Positions 1 to 7,715 of a stretch of DNA of 64,000 nt are shown piece after piece. Source of the stretch: Ruoffia tabacinasalis (GTDB lineage: Bacteria > Bacillota > Bacilli > Lactobacillales > Aerococcaceae); contig NZ_JBHSHQ010000027.1 of assembly GCF_042652985.1 (NCBI RefSeq), forward strand, positions 62,001 to 126,000, given 5' to 3'. Under the pieces are notes generated by a model, which did not search any database, was not told the DNA's origin, and worked only from the letters and a program-made list of their open reading frames with translations. The stretch's first letter is position 1. Every line of letters begins with the position of its first letter. Position numbers and translations under genes: made by a program.

Positions 1-80
1 ATTAGAAAAAAAGTAACAGTTACAATGACAAATAATGACAATAGACTGTGTCCAACGCGTTTCAAGATATACTTTGCCAC
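1..80 (-). CDS. OppB/DppB-type ABC transporter permease, N-terminal fragment
   Basis: Reading leftwards from a GTG start, the 26 visible codons give MAKYILKRVGHSLLSLFVIV followed by TVTFFL. This is the typical cytoplasmic start and first membrane helix of OppB/DppB permeases (ABC importer family for peptides or nickel). A strong Shine-Dalgarno AAGGAGG (plus-strand complement at 90-96) lies 9 nt upstream and fixes the start. The gene runs off the left edge, so its substrate cannot be judged. It is on the same strand as the amino acid binding protein at 451-1632 but is separated from it by a terminator and about 300 nt, so it is probably a separate unit. The family call rests on the N-terminus only. 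Confidence 0.72.
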   Translation of the reverse strand, partial: MAKYILKRVGHSLLSLFVIVTVTFFL

Positions 81-130
81 GATTTTTTTCCTCCTTATTA
101 ATTACATCATAATTTATGACGGAATATTAT

Positions 131-158
131 ATCGAAATTCTTGTGATCGAATTTCGAT
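131..158. repeat. 10-bp perfect inverted repeat upstream of the permease gene
   Basis: ATCGAAATTC (131-140) and GAATTTCGAT (149-158) are perfect inverted copies around an 8-nt spacer, about 50 bp upstream of the permease start. No U-tract follows on either strand, so it is not a terminator. Its place in the leader or promoter region suggests an operator or a 5' UTR hairpin. The regulator is unknown. Confidence 0.4.
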
Positions 159-384
159 TAGAATCATATTACAAACTGAGTGATATTAAAAATCATATTC
201 ACAATTTAGTTCATAACGATAAATAAAACCACCACCAGAGTGCAACTTACACGGGGGTGATATATTCATTTATACATTATATCAGAAACCATTAAGAATA
301 AAAATCTAATATGAGCATAAAATTAAGTTAATATATGATATTATTATCATAATTTCATTTTCATAAATATTGCTTATATGCACT

Positions 385-432
385 AAAAAGAAAAGCCTCT
401 ACAGAGTGACAAACTTTGTCATTGTAGAGGCT
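385..432 (-). terminator. Rho-independent terminator of the binding-protein gene
   Basis: AGCCTCTACA (394-403) pairs with TGTAGAGGCT (423-432), and an inner GACAAA/TTTGTC stem extends the hairpin. On the minus strand it is followed by TTTCTTTTT. It ends transcription about 20 nt after the stop codon of the gene at 451. Confidence 0.88.
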
Positions 433-450
433 AATTATATATTATGCTAA

Positions 451-1632
451 TTATTCATTAGAACTTCCGTCAACTTCATAAATTTCTGCAACTTCTCCAT
501 CAACTAAATGTAACATTGGTGCTGGTTTAACGGCGTTATGTTCTTCATCAATATAAAACTCCCCAGTAACTCCACCCGTGAAGGTTTCCATATTTTCGAT
601 AGCATCTCTCACTGCTGTTCGGTCAGTAGATCCTGCATCTTCGATCGCTTGAAATAATAATTTTGCTCCATCATATCCAAGTGCTCCGAAAGTGTCTGGC
701 GTTTTCCCAAATTTTGCTTCATAAGCTTCTACGAATGCTTTACCTGCTTCTTCTTCAGTTCCTGTGTAAAAGTTTGACGTAAAGTATACATCTGTTGCAT
801 TGCTTGCACCTGCTAACTCTACATAGGCATCACTTGCAAATCCGTGTCCACTTAAGATTGGTTGAGTTAGACCCATCTCTCTAGCTTGTTTAGTAATTAA
901 GCCTCCTTCAGTATAAAAGGCTGGTAAATAAATAACATCGAATTCAGTCGCCATTAAAGTCGTTAGGACAGCTGAGAAATCTGTATCACCACTCGTATAA
1001 GATTCTTCCAATACAACTTCATTACCTAACGCTTCCCATTCTTTAATGAATGGTTCTGCTTGTCCTACAGAGTAATCATTTGACTGGTCTACTAGGACAA
1101 CTGCTTTTTGTGCACCTAGTTCATCCGTTGCAAATCGAGCTGCAGCGTTCGCCTGGTAAGTGTATGAGAACGCAAGACGGAATACCCAATCTAATACATT
1201 CCCGTCATCATCCATAGTTAAATCATCTGCTGTTGCTGCTGGAATGACCGCTGGAACTTCAGATTGTTCTGCTACGGGATTTTGTGCTAATACTAAATCT
1301 GTTGCACCCGGTCCAATTAGAGCTACTGCCCCTTCTTCAACCAGGCGAGTAGCAACTGAAGCTGTTTCGGTCTTATCTGATTTATTGTCATAATGAATGA
1401 TTTCTACTTCACGGCCATCTAAAAGCCCACCTTCATTGTTTACTTCTTCAACAGCTAATTGTATAGCTTCGTACATAGCTTGCCCATAAGATGCTGAGTA
1501 GCCAGATGTTTCCATGTTAGCTCCAATTTTTACTGTCTCGTTTTCTTCTTGTGCTAAGGCTGATAAGTTTGATGATGAGGCAAATAAAGTGACACCGGCT
1601 AAAAGACTTAAACCTAATTTTTTGAAATTCAT
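451..1632 (-). CDS. Branched-chain amino acid ABC transporter substrate-binding protein (LivJ-like)
   Basis: This 393-residue extracellular solute receptor has the type I periplasmic-binding fold of the LivJ/Leu-Ile-Val family: a start like VKIGANMETSGYSASYG after the signal peptide, GPGATD around residue 110, and a C-terminal GFTG-like segment. Residues 1-28 form a signal peptide (MNFKKLGLSLLAGVTLFA, then SALAQ). No cysteine lies in the expected lipobox; the sequence reads TLFASSS where a Gram-positive lipoprotein would have a Cys. It may therefore be released by signal peptidase I at ALA-Q. AGGAGG lies 7-8 nt before the ATG. No livHMGF permease or ATPase genes adjoin it. It is probably controlled by the attenuator at 1746-1895. 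The family call is firm; the ligand (Ile/Leu/Val) is inferred from family and leader. Confidence 0.88.
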   Translation of the reverse strand: MNFKKLGLSLLAGVTLFASSSNLSALAQEENETVKIGANMETSGYSASYGQAMYEAIQLAVEEVNNEGGLLDGREVEIIHYDNKSDKTETASVATRLVEEGAVALIGPGATDLVLAQNPVAEQSEVPAVIPAATADDLTMDDDGNVLDWVFRLAFSYTYQANAAARFATDELGAQKAVVLVDQSNDYSVGQAEPFIKEWEALGNEVVLEESYTSGDTDFSAVLTTLMATEFDVIYLPAFYTEGGLITKQAREMGLTQPILSGHGFASDAYVELAGASNATDVYFTSNFYTGTEEEAGKAFVEAYEAKFGKTPDTFGALGYDGAKLLFQAIEDAGSTDRTAVRDAIENMETFTGGVTGEFYIDEEHNAVKPAPMLHLVDGEVAEIYEVDGSSNE

Positions 1633-1745
1633 AATATTCCTCCTGTATTGTTTGAATGATAAGGGATTGTAAAAAATGTAATGTTTATAATATCTGAAAT
1701 GTCATTGTTTATGGCTCATCACTTCTTTCCTGATTAAACAAAAAA

Positions 1746-1776
1746 ATAGTCATCCATTCAATGAATGGATGACTAT
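1746..1776 (-). terminator. Attenuator terminator hairpin in the liv leader
   Basis: The stem is a perfect 14-bp inverted repeat (1746-1759 with 1763-1776) closing a 3-nt loop, followed on the minus strand by TTTTTTGTTT. It stands 113 nt before the start codon of the binding protein, that is, inside its leader. On the plus strand no U-tract follows, so it acts on leftward transcription only. Its 5' arm (minus ATCCATTCA) can alternatively pair with an upstream segment. Confidence 0.88.
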
Positions 1777-1841
1777 TACTCAAGACCCATTCATAGCTTA
1801 CACGAATAGGACTGGAATACGTTAGATTTTTAATCTAAGGT

Positions 1842-1895
1842 TCAAGTCCTGGTCTTAATAATAATAATAATGTTATTATTTTGTAAGTTATGCAT
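1842..1895 (-). CDS. Leader peptide MHNLQNNNIIIIIKTRT with five consecutive Ile codons
   Basis: A 17-codon ORF starts at ATG with a purine-rich ribosome-binding region (AAAGGAAAGAGAGAG) upstream and ends at TGA. Residues 9-13 are five ATT isoleucine codons in a row (1857-1871), directly before the 5' arm of the first leader stem. Peptides of this kind control branched-chain amino acid operons in enterobacteria and actinobacteria by ribosome stalling. Here the downstream gene is a branched-chain amino acid receptor, so ligand class and control codons agree. The peptide itself probably has no function. Alternative: a chance ORF over an (AAT)5 microsatellite, but the match of stems, stop position and gene function argues against this. 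Confidence 0.75.
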   Translation of the reverse strand: MHNLQNNNIIIIIKTRT

Positions 1896-1932
1896 AGCTC
1901 TCTCTTTCCTTTAATCATTTTCTAATATAATT

Positions 1933-1961
1933 ATAATATACTTTAATCATTTTAATTGCAA
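1933..1961 (-). promoter_or_regulatory. Sigma-A promoter for the liv leader
   Basis: On the minus strand TTGCAA (-35, plus 1956-1961) and TATTAT (-10, plus 1933-1938) are 17 bp apart. Transcription would start near 1926, about 30 nt before the leader peptide ATG. Confidence 0.6.
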
Positions 1962-2033
1962 GGATTTATGCATATTATTTCTGAATATCCACCACTAGAC
2001 CTGTTTTATGTGCTTATATTATTTTTTTATGGA

Positions 2034-3014
2034 TTAAATTTTTAGCCATTCTTCAATAAGTCCATTTAATCTAGGATAATCTTCGTGTTTAATAATCGAG
2101 TAACGGACTGTCTCTTTTAAGTTATCTTCTTCATAAAATCGGCCCGAAAAACCATTCTCTTCTAGAAAGCGACCTAAACTCAATGCTCTTTCTCCATAGG
2201 TGAATACAAAATTGGTGTAACTATCATTCACACTCATTACTTGATTTACTTGCTTAAAGGCTTCAACTAGCATACCACGAGACTCTAGTTGATAATTGGC
2301 GTATTCCTTGACCCATGCTTTATCTTCTAGAAAGATACTCGCTAAATTCATCCCTACGTGATCTAAAGGATAAGGGTGATTAATTCGAGTAACTTTATCG
2401 TAAGTCTCCCCTTTGGCAATAATAATTCCAATTCTTAAGCCAGCTAATCCGTATATTTTACTTAAAGTACGAATAATTAATACATGCCCACCATCTGGGC
2501 GTGCGTATTCTTTACCGAATTCAATATATGCTTCGTCGATGACAAAATATCCATGCATTGCTTCCATCGCATCCGTAATTGCTTGTAATTCATCTTCTTT
2601 GAACATTAATCCCGTTGGATTATGAGGATTAGATAGTATGAATAAAGACGGTTTTTTCTTATAAATTGCTTTAACTATCTTGTCAAAATCAAATGAATAA
2701 TCCGCTTCGCTCTCTACCTCATAAAAAGGTAATTGTAGTTGCTCAGCATAATCTTTATACATAAAGAAATCTGGAGTGATTGTCATAATACCTTTTTGAC
2801 CTAAAGTGATAAAGGTTTTCTGGATCCACTCATCTGCACCACTAGCCAATTCAATTTCATCTACATTTAAATTATTATCTTTAGCGTAAATAGCTTTCAA
2901 TTGTCCTAATTCAACATCCGGATAATCTTGAAATACTGTTCTATTATATACTTCATCCATATATTCTTTTTTAATCGGTGAAATTGGACTTGTATTTCTG
3001 TTCATTATAATCAT
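2034..3014 (-). CDS. PLP-dependent aminotransferase, histidinol-phosphate aminotransferase-like
   Basis: A 326-residue fold-type I class I/II aminotransferase closest in pattern to HisC. NPHNPTG (about 130-136) and DEAYIEF (160-166) contact PLP, and TLSKIYGLAGLRIG supplies the Schiff-base lysine (K186). GAGGTTG lies just upstream of the first ATG of MIIMNRN; ATG4 is also possible. No other histidine-biosynthesis gene is nearby, so it may act on another amino acid or a phosphorylated amino alcohol instead. It is a lone gene between the liv attenuator and the tuf terminator. The family is certain, the substrate is not. Confidence 0.8.
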   Translation of the reverse strand: MIIMNRNTSPISPIKKEYMDEVYNRTVFQDYPDVELGQLKAIYAKDNNLNVDEIELASGADEWIQKTFITLGQKGIMTITPDFFMYKDYAEQLQLPFYEVESEADYSFDFDKIVKAIYKKKPSLFILSNPHNPTGLMFKEDELQAITDAMEAMHGYFVIDEAYIEFGKEYARPDGGHVLIIRTLSKIYGLAGLRIGIIIAKGETYDKVTRINHPYPLDHVGMNLASIFLEDKAWVKEYANYQLESRGMLVEAFKQVNQVMSVNDSYTNFVFTYGERALSLGRFLEENGFSGRFYEEDNLKETVRYSIIKHEDYPRLNGLIEEWLKI

Positions 3015-3095
3015 AATTCAACCTCGTTTCTTGAAATATATTTTATTATAACACTAATATTTTTAATTGAAATCTAATGAATTTAAAAATCTGTA

Positions 3096-3122
3096 TAAAA
3101 AAACACCCCATAAGGGGTGTTT
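3096..3122 (-). terminator. Terminator of the str operon after tuf
   Basis: AAACACCCC (3101-3109) pairs with GGGGTGTTT (3114-3122) around a 4-nt loop, followed by a run of T on the minus strand. It lies 16 nt after the tuf stop codon. Confidence 0.92.
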
Positions 3123-3137
3123 AATTGTGGTTTGGAA

Positions 3138-4322
3138 TTATTGTTCGATTGAAGTAACAGTTCCGGCACCAACAGTACGTCCACCTTCACGGATAGAGAA
3201 ACGAGTTCCATCTTCCATAGCGATTGGGTGAATTAATTCTACAGAGATAGTTACGTTGTCACCAGGCATTACCATTTCAGTTCCTTCTGGTAATTCGATG
3301 ATTCCTGTAACGTCAGTTGTAGTAAAGTAGAATTGTGGGCGGTAGTTATCGAAGAATGGAGTATGACGTCCACCCTCTTCTTTAGATAATACATAAATCT
3401 CAGCAGAGAATTTAGTATGTGGTGTAATTGAACCTGGTTGAGCTAAAACTTGTCCACGTTCGATGTCATCACGTGTAACACCACGTAATAATGCACCAAT
3501 GTTATCTCCCGCTTCAGCGTAATCTAACATTTTACGGAACATCTCAACACCAGTTACAGTAGTTTTTTGAGTATCTTTGATACCAACGATTTCAACTTCG
3601 TCACCTACTTTAACTTGTCCACGTTCTACACGACCAGTAGCAACTGTACCACGACCAGTAATTGAGAATACATCCTCAACTGGCATCATGAATGGTTTGT
3701 CGATTTCACGAGCTGGTTCTGGAATGAATGTATCTACAGCTTCCATTAATTCTAAGATTTTAGCTTCGTTTTCAGCGTCGCCTTCTAAAGCTTTTAATGA
3801 AGAACCAACGATTACAGGAACATCGTCTCCTGGGTAATCATATTCTGATAATAAGTCACGAACTTCTAATTCAACAAGTTCTAATAACTCTTCATCATCA
3901 ACCATATCAGCTTTGTTTAAGTATACTACGAAGTGAGGCACACCAACTTGACGTGATAATAAGATATGCTCACGAGTTTGTGGCATTGGTCCGTCAGCAG
4001 CAGATACTACTAAGATAGCACCGTCCATTTGAGCAGCACCAGTGATCATGTTTTTAACGTAGTCCGCGTGTCCTGGCGCATCGATATGTGCGTAGTGACG
4101 GTTAGCAGTTTCATACTCAATATGTGAAGTATTGATTGTGATTCCACGTTCTTTTTCTTCAGGTGCGTTATCGATTGAAGCATAATCTTGAGCTTCACCA
4201 AAACCATTTTTAGCTAAAACTGTTGCGATTGCAGCAGAAGTAGTTGTTTTACCGTGGTCAACGTGACCTAAAGTCCCAATATTAACATGGGGTTTCGTAC
4301 GTTCAAATTTTTCTTTTCCCAT
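3138..4322 (-). CDS. tuf: Translation elongation factor Tu
   Basis: The GTPase that delivers aminoacyl-tRNA to the ribosomal A site. The 394 residues match the usual bacterial length. Visible motifs are the P-loop GHVDHGKT (19-26), switch I with EEKERGITINTSHIEYET, DAPGHADYV, NKAD and GSSLKALEGD, followed by the two beta-barrel domains ending in GRTVGAGTVTSIEQ. An AGGAGG Shine-Dalgarno precedes the ATG. It is last in rpsL-rpsG-fusA-tuf, with its own promoter in the 148-nt gap after fusA and a terminator directly downstream. Confidence 0.98.
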   Translation of the reverse strand: MGKEKFERTKPHVNIGTLGHVDHGKTTTSAAIATVLAKNGFGEAQDYASIDNAPEEKERGITINTSHIEYETANRHYAHIDAPGHADYVKNMITGAAQMDGAILVVSAADGPMPQTREHILLSRQVGVPHFVVYLNKADMVDDEELLELVELEVRDLLSEYDYPGDDVPVIVGSSLKALEGDAENEAKILELMEAVDTFIPEPAREIDKPFMMPVEDVFSITGRGTVATGRVERGQVKVGDEVEIVGIKDTQKTTVTGVEMFRKMLDYAEAGDNIGALLRGVTRDDIERGQVLAQPGSITPHTKFSAEIYVLSKEEGGRHTPFFDNYRPQFYFTTTDVTGIIELPEGTEMVMPGDNVTISVELIHPIAMEDGTRFSIREGGRTVGAGTVTSIEQ

Positions 4323-4383
4323 TATTTAATCCTCCTAAAATATATGTAACCTATTATAGATTATTTCCTAATCTATCAAAATG

Positions 4384-4412
4384 ATTATACCGTGAAAGGA
4401 AGGTAAATTCAA
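4384..4412 (-). promoter_or_regulatory. Internal tuf promoter within a hairpin-forming spacer
   Basis: On the minus strand TTGAAT (plus 4407-4412) and TATAAT (plus 4384-4389) are separated by exactly 17 bp. The -35 lies in an inverted repeat (AGGTAAAT 4401-4408 with ATTTACCT 4415-4422), enclosed by an outer CGTGAA/TTCACG stem (4391-4396/4430-4435). Extra tuf transcription would fit the high demand for EF-Tu. A second hairpin (TAGATTA/TAATCTA) lies in the resulting 5' UTR. Confidence 0.7.
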
Positions 4413-4470
4413 CCATTTACCTCCACATATTCACGTTTATAGCAAGCTTTCTGCTTAGTTATAAAGCAGA

Positions 4471-6552
4471 TTATCTACCGCTATGTTTCTCGATGATTTC
4501 TTCTTGAATTGATTTTGGAACAGCTTCATAGTGGTCGAATTGCATTGTAAATGTACCACGACCTTGAGTAGATGAACGTAATGTTGTCGCGTAACCGAAC
4601 ATTTCTGCTAAAGGAATGAATCCTCGAACGATTTGTGCGTTACCACGAGCAGTTGTACCTTCGATGCGTCCACGTCTTGAGTTCACGTGTCCCATTACAT
4701 CACCTAAGTATTCTTCAGGAACTGTAACTTCTACTAACATCATTGGTTCTAAGATTGCTGGATCAGCTTTCTTAGCAGCTTCACGTAATGCTAATGAAGC
4801 AGCAACTTTGAAGGCAGTCTCAGAAGAATCGACATCATGGTAAGAACCATCGTAAAGCTTAGCTTTAACGTCGATTAATTCAAATCCTGCTAATACACCG
4901 TTTTCCATTGCGTCTTTAAGTCCTGCATCTACTGCTGGGATGTATTCACGAGGAACTACCCCACCAACAATTGCATCCTCAAATTCGTATCCGGCACCTT
5001 CTTCGTTAGGTGAGAATTCAATCCAAACGTGTCCGAATTGTCCTTTACCACCTGATTGACGAACGAATTTACCTTCTGCTTTTGTAGCTGTACGGAAAGT
5101 TTCACGGTATGAAACTTGTGGTGCACCAACACTTGCAGAAACTTTAAATTCACGTTTTAGACGGTCAACGATGATATCTAAGTGTAACTCACCCATACCA
5201 GCGATGATTGTTTGTCCAGTTTCGTGATCAGTTGTCGCACGGAAAGTTGGATCTTCTTCAGCTAACTTAGCAAGAGCTGCAGACATTTTGTCTTGGTCAG
5301 CTTTTGACTCAGGTTCAATTGCAACGTTAATAACTGGCTCTGGGAATTCCATTGATTCAAGAATCACTGGCGCATTCTCAGCACATAAAGTATCACCAGT
5401 TGTTGTATTTTTAAGTCCTACCGCAGCAGCGATATCTCCTGAGAATACTTCTGGGATTTCTTCACGTGAGTTAGCGTGCATTTGTAAGATACGACCAACA
5501 CGTTCACGGCTGTCTTTAGTCGCATTTAGAACGTATGAACCGGCAGCTAATGTACCAGAATATACACGGAAGAATGTTAGACGTCCTACAAATGGGTCAG
5601 TCATAACTTTGAATGCTAAAGCAGCAAAGTCTTCTGAATCATCAGCATGATGTTCTAAAGTATCTTCTGTTCCTGGAATAGTACCGACAATTGGTGGTAC
5701 TTCTAGTGGTGATGGTAAGAAATCAACAACACCATCTAGTAATAATTGTACCCCTTTGTTCTTGAATGAAGAACCAACATAAACTGGGTAGAACTCAACC
5801 GCAACTGTCGCTTTACGGATTGCCGCTTTAAGAGTTGCAACATCGATTTCTTCACCTTCTAGGTAAGACATCATAATATCTTCATCTAAATCAGCGATAG
5901 CTTCAATTAAGTTTGTACGCCATGTGTCAGCTAATTCTTTCATGTCTTCAGGGATTTCAATTTCTTCAACGTCTTCACCTAAATCATCATGATAGTGGTA
6001 TGCTTTCATGTCAATTAAGTCGATGATCCCGTCAAAGTCATCTTCTGCACCAATTGGTAATTGAACAGGGTGAGCATTTGCATCTAAACGGTCGTGAAGT
6101 GTTTCAGTCGCGTTTAAGAAATCAGCACCAAGTTTATCCATCTTATTGATATATACAATACGAGGAACACCGTAAGTTGTAGCTTGACGCCAAACTGTTT
6201 CAGTTTGAGGTTCTACACCTGATTGAGCATCTAATACAGTTACTGCACCATCAAGTACACGTAATGAACGTTCTACCTCTACGGTAAAGTCCACGTGACC
6301 TGGAGTATCAATAATGTTTACGCGGTGGTCATTCCATTGTGCAGTTGTAGCTGCAGATGTAATTGTAATACCACGCTCTTGTTCTTGCTCCATCCAGTCC
6401 ATTTGTGATCCACCATCATGAGTTTCACCAATTTTGTGTATACGTCCTGTATAGTAAAGGATACGCTCAGTAGTTGTCGTTTTCCCTGCATCAATATGGG
6501 CCATGATTCCGATGTTACGCGTTTTATCAAGAGAAAATTCTCTCTTTGCCAT
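4471..6552 (-). CDS. fusA: Translation elongation factor G
   Basis: The ribosomal translocase GTPase, also used in ribosome recycling. The 693 residues are standard length. AHIDAGKT (18-25) is the P-loop, ERGITITSAATT is switch I, DTPGHVDF and NKMDKLGADF complete the G domain, and domains II-V follow, with GQFGHVWIEFSP and the C-terminal SRRGRIEGT and MFGYATTLRSSTQGRGTFTM patterns. It lies 83 nt after rpsG with a GAGGGG ribosome-binding site. The short gap contains a small ATGCAA/TTGCAT hairpin but no convincing promoter. Confidence 0.98.
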   Translation of the reverse strand: MAKREFSLDKTRNIGIMAHIDAGKTTTTERILYYTGRIHKIGETHDGGSQMDWMEQEQERGITITSAATTAQWNDHRVNIIDTPGHVDFTVEVERSLRVLDGAVTVLDAQSGVEPQTETVWRQATTYGVPRIVYINKMDKLGADFLNATETLHDRLDANAHPVQLPIGAEDDFDGIIDLIDMKAYHYHDDLGEDVEEIEIPEDMKELADTWRTNLIEAIADLDEDIMMSYLEGEEIDVATLKAAIRKATVAVEFYPVYVGSSFKNKGVQLLLDGVVDFLPSPLEVPPIVGTIPGTEDTLEHHADDSEDFAALAFKVMTDPFVGRLTFFRVYSGTLAAGSYVLNATKDSRERVGRILQMHANSREEIPEVFSGDIAAAVGLKNTTTGDTLCAENAPVILESMEFPEPVINVAIEPESKADQDKMSAALAKLAEEDPTFRATTDHETGQTIIAGMGELHLDIIVDRLKREFKVSASVGAPQVSYRETFRTATKAEGKFVRQSGGKGQFGHVWIEFSPNEEGAGYEFEDAIVGGVVPREYIPAVDAGLKDAMENGVLAGFELIDVKAKLYDGSYHDVDSSETAFKVAASLALREAAKKADPAILEPMMLVEVTVPEEYLGDVMGHVNSRRGRIEGTTARGNAQIVRGFIPLAEMFGYATTLRSSTQGRGTFTMQFDHYEAVPKSIQEEIIEKHSGR

Positions 6553-6635
6553 ACTATTTTACCCCTCTTTCAAATATATAATGAGTAATTGTCAATCGCC
6601 TATGCAAATCCTTGCATAAAACAGCCAACCAATTT

Positions 6636-7106
6636 CTACCAGCGGAAGTGCGCGAAGGCTTTATTGGCTTCAGCCATTTTGTGCATGTCTTCACGTTTCT
6701 TAACAGAAGCACCTGTATTATTAGCTGCGTCCATTAATTCACGTGCAAGACGTGTTTCCATTGTTTTCTCCCCACGTAAACGTGAGTATTGAGTTAGCCA
6801 ACGGATAGCTAAAGTATAACGACGTTCTGGACGAACTTCAATAGGAACTTGATAGTTAGAACCTCCGACACGACGAGCTTTAACTTCTAACAATGGCATA
6901 ATATTTTCGATTGCTTGTTCGAAGACTTCTAATGGCTCTTGACCTGTTTCTTCACGAATAATATCGAAAGCTGAGTATAAGATTTTAGAAGCTTTTCCAC
7001 GTTTACCATCAACCATGATACGGTTAATTGTACGTGTAACTAATTTTGAATTGTAAATTGGATCTGCTAAAACTTCACGTTTTGCTACATTACCTTTACG
7101 AGGCAT
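6636..7106 (-). CDS. rpsG: 30S ribosomal protein S7
   Basis: A primary 16S rRNA-binding protein of the small-subunit head. At 156 residues it is full length. It starts MPRKGNVAKREVLADPIYNS and includes the conserved GSNYQVPIEVRPERR and TMETRLARELMDAANNTG segments. AAGGAGG precedes the ATG. It lies 43 nt after rpsL. Confidence 0.98.
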   Translation of the reverse strand: MPRKGNVAKREVLADPIYNSKLVTRTINRIMVDGKRGKASKILYSAFDIIREETGQEPLEVFEQAIENIMPLLEVKARRVGGSNYQVPIEVRPERRYTLAIRWLTQYSRLRGEKTMETRLARELMDAANNTGASVKKREDMHKMAEANKAFAHFRW

Positions 7107-7149
7107 TCAAACTCCTCCTTTCATAAGGAATTAATTTTATTTTTTATAT

Positions 7150-7560
7150 TTATTTAGGTTTTTTTGTTCCGTATTTAGAACGGCTTTGACGACGTTCAGT
7201 AACACCAGCTGTATCTAACGCTCCACGAACGATGTGGTAACGTACCCCTGGTAAGTCTTTTACACGTCCTCCACGGATTAACACAACACTATGTTCTTGT
7301 AAGTTGTGTCCTTCTCCTGGAATGTATGCTGTAACTTCCATTAAGTTTGATAAACGAACACGCGCGTATTTACGTAACGCCGAGTTAGGTTTTTTAGGTG
7401 TCATAGTACCAACACGAGTACATACACCACGTTTTTGTGGTGACATAGTAGTTGTTGAAGTACGTTTATAACTGTTATATCCAACGTTTAAAGCTGGAGA
7501 GTTCGATTTAGTCGTTTTAGACTTACGTGGTTTATTAACTAATTGATTAATTGTAGGCAT
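7150..7560 (-). CDS. rpsL: 30S ribosomal protein S12
   Basis: A decoding-centre protein and first gene of the str operon. The 136 residues carry the Firmicute-type insertion before PQKRGVCTRV. The TPKKPNSALRK loop keeps the lysine (K56) equivalent to the streptomycin-sensitivity residue, so no classical resistance substitution is seen there. RBS GGGAGGAGG. An unusually long structured leader precedes it. Confidence 0.98.
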   Translation of the reverse strand: MPTINQLVNKPRKSKTTKSNSPALNVGYNSYKRTSTTTMSPQKRGVCTRVGTMTPKKPNSALRKYARVRLSNLMEVTAYIPGEGHNLQEHSVVLIRGGRVKDLPGVRYHIVRGALDTAGVTERRQSRSKYGTKKPK

Positions 7561-7715
7561 GAATTGTCCTCCTCCCGTCTTCTTTTCTTAGTCCACACAT
7601 CCAAGTGTGTCATTTTATAGTAAAATTCAATAAACAACTTTTCAGTTGCTTAAGATAAGAGTTTTAAAGCAGTCAGCACGACTGTTGACCAGGAATCTGT
7701 CATTAAAACACCTTA
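7561..7715 (-). promoter_or_regulatory. Structured 5' leader of the str operon
   Basis: About 150 nt separate the predicted start of transcription from the rpsL ATG. On the minus strand it can form CAGTC/GACTG, a CAACT-GAAA-AGTTG hairpin closed by a GNRA tetraloop, and an ACAC/GTGT hairpin (TGACACACTTGGATGTGTGG) before the ribosome-binding site. Autogenous control by a ribosomal protein is plausible; the S7 site known from E. coli lies elsewhere in that operon. I do not recognise a described leader class. Confidence 0.45.

Larger units (their letters stand above)
81..450. other. Intergenic region, AT-rich, no gene seen
   Basis: This gap holds the permease ribosome-binding site (90-96), the inverted repeat at 131-158 and the terminator at 385-432. 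The middle (about 160-384) is very AT-rich. I see no convincing ORF and no well-spaced sigma-A promoter there, although the permease must be transcribed from it. Confidence 0.6.
1746..1895 (-). promoter_or_regulatory. Predicted isoleucine-responsive ribosome-mediated transcription attenuator
   Basis: On the minus strand four segments are arranged as in enterobacterial ilv/leu/trp attenuators. Segment 1 is AAGACC plus AGGACT (1845-1856), just after the Ile codons of the leader ORF. Segment 2 is AGTCCT (1808-1813) and GGTCTT (1782-1787). Pairing 1:2 makes a two-part stem around an inner 7-bp hairpin (1822-1828/1832-1838). TGAATGGGT (1785-1793) overlaps segment 2 and can pair over 9 positions (8 Watson-Crick, 1 G-U) with ATCCATTCA (1762-1770), the 5' arm of the terminator. 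A ribosome stalled on Ile codons would cover segment 1, free segment 2 to form this antiterminator and allow read-through. Free translation would let 1:2 and the terminator form. The pairing is seen in the sequence; the mechanism is inferred. Confidence 0.75.
1633..2033. other. Intergenic region holding promoter, leader peptide and attenuator
   Basis: This gap is filled by a minus-strand transcription leader: promoter 1933-1961, leader ORF 1842-1895, nested stems 1782-1856 and terminator hairpin 1746-1776, then about 110 nt of AT-rich spacer to the binding-protein gene. No separate terminator for the aminotransferase at 2034 was seen between 1962 and 2033. Confidence 0.75.

Noticed and set aside
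1782..1856. tRNA-like sequence on the plus strand (AAGACC...GGTCTT ends, TTTTTAA loop, GGTTCAAGTCC)
   Set aside because: The spacing between an anticodon arm and a T arm is missing and no D arm fits. The same pairs are explained by the minus-strand attenuator stems after the leader ORF.
1746..1860. A metabolite riboswitch in front of the liv receptor
   Set aside because: The fold is a stem array with a terminator, but it matches no aptamer I know, and the Ile-rich leader ORF abutting the first stem gives a simpler explanation.
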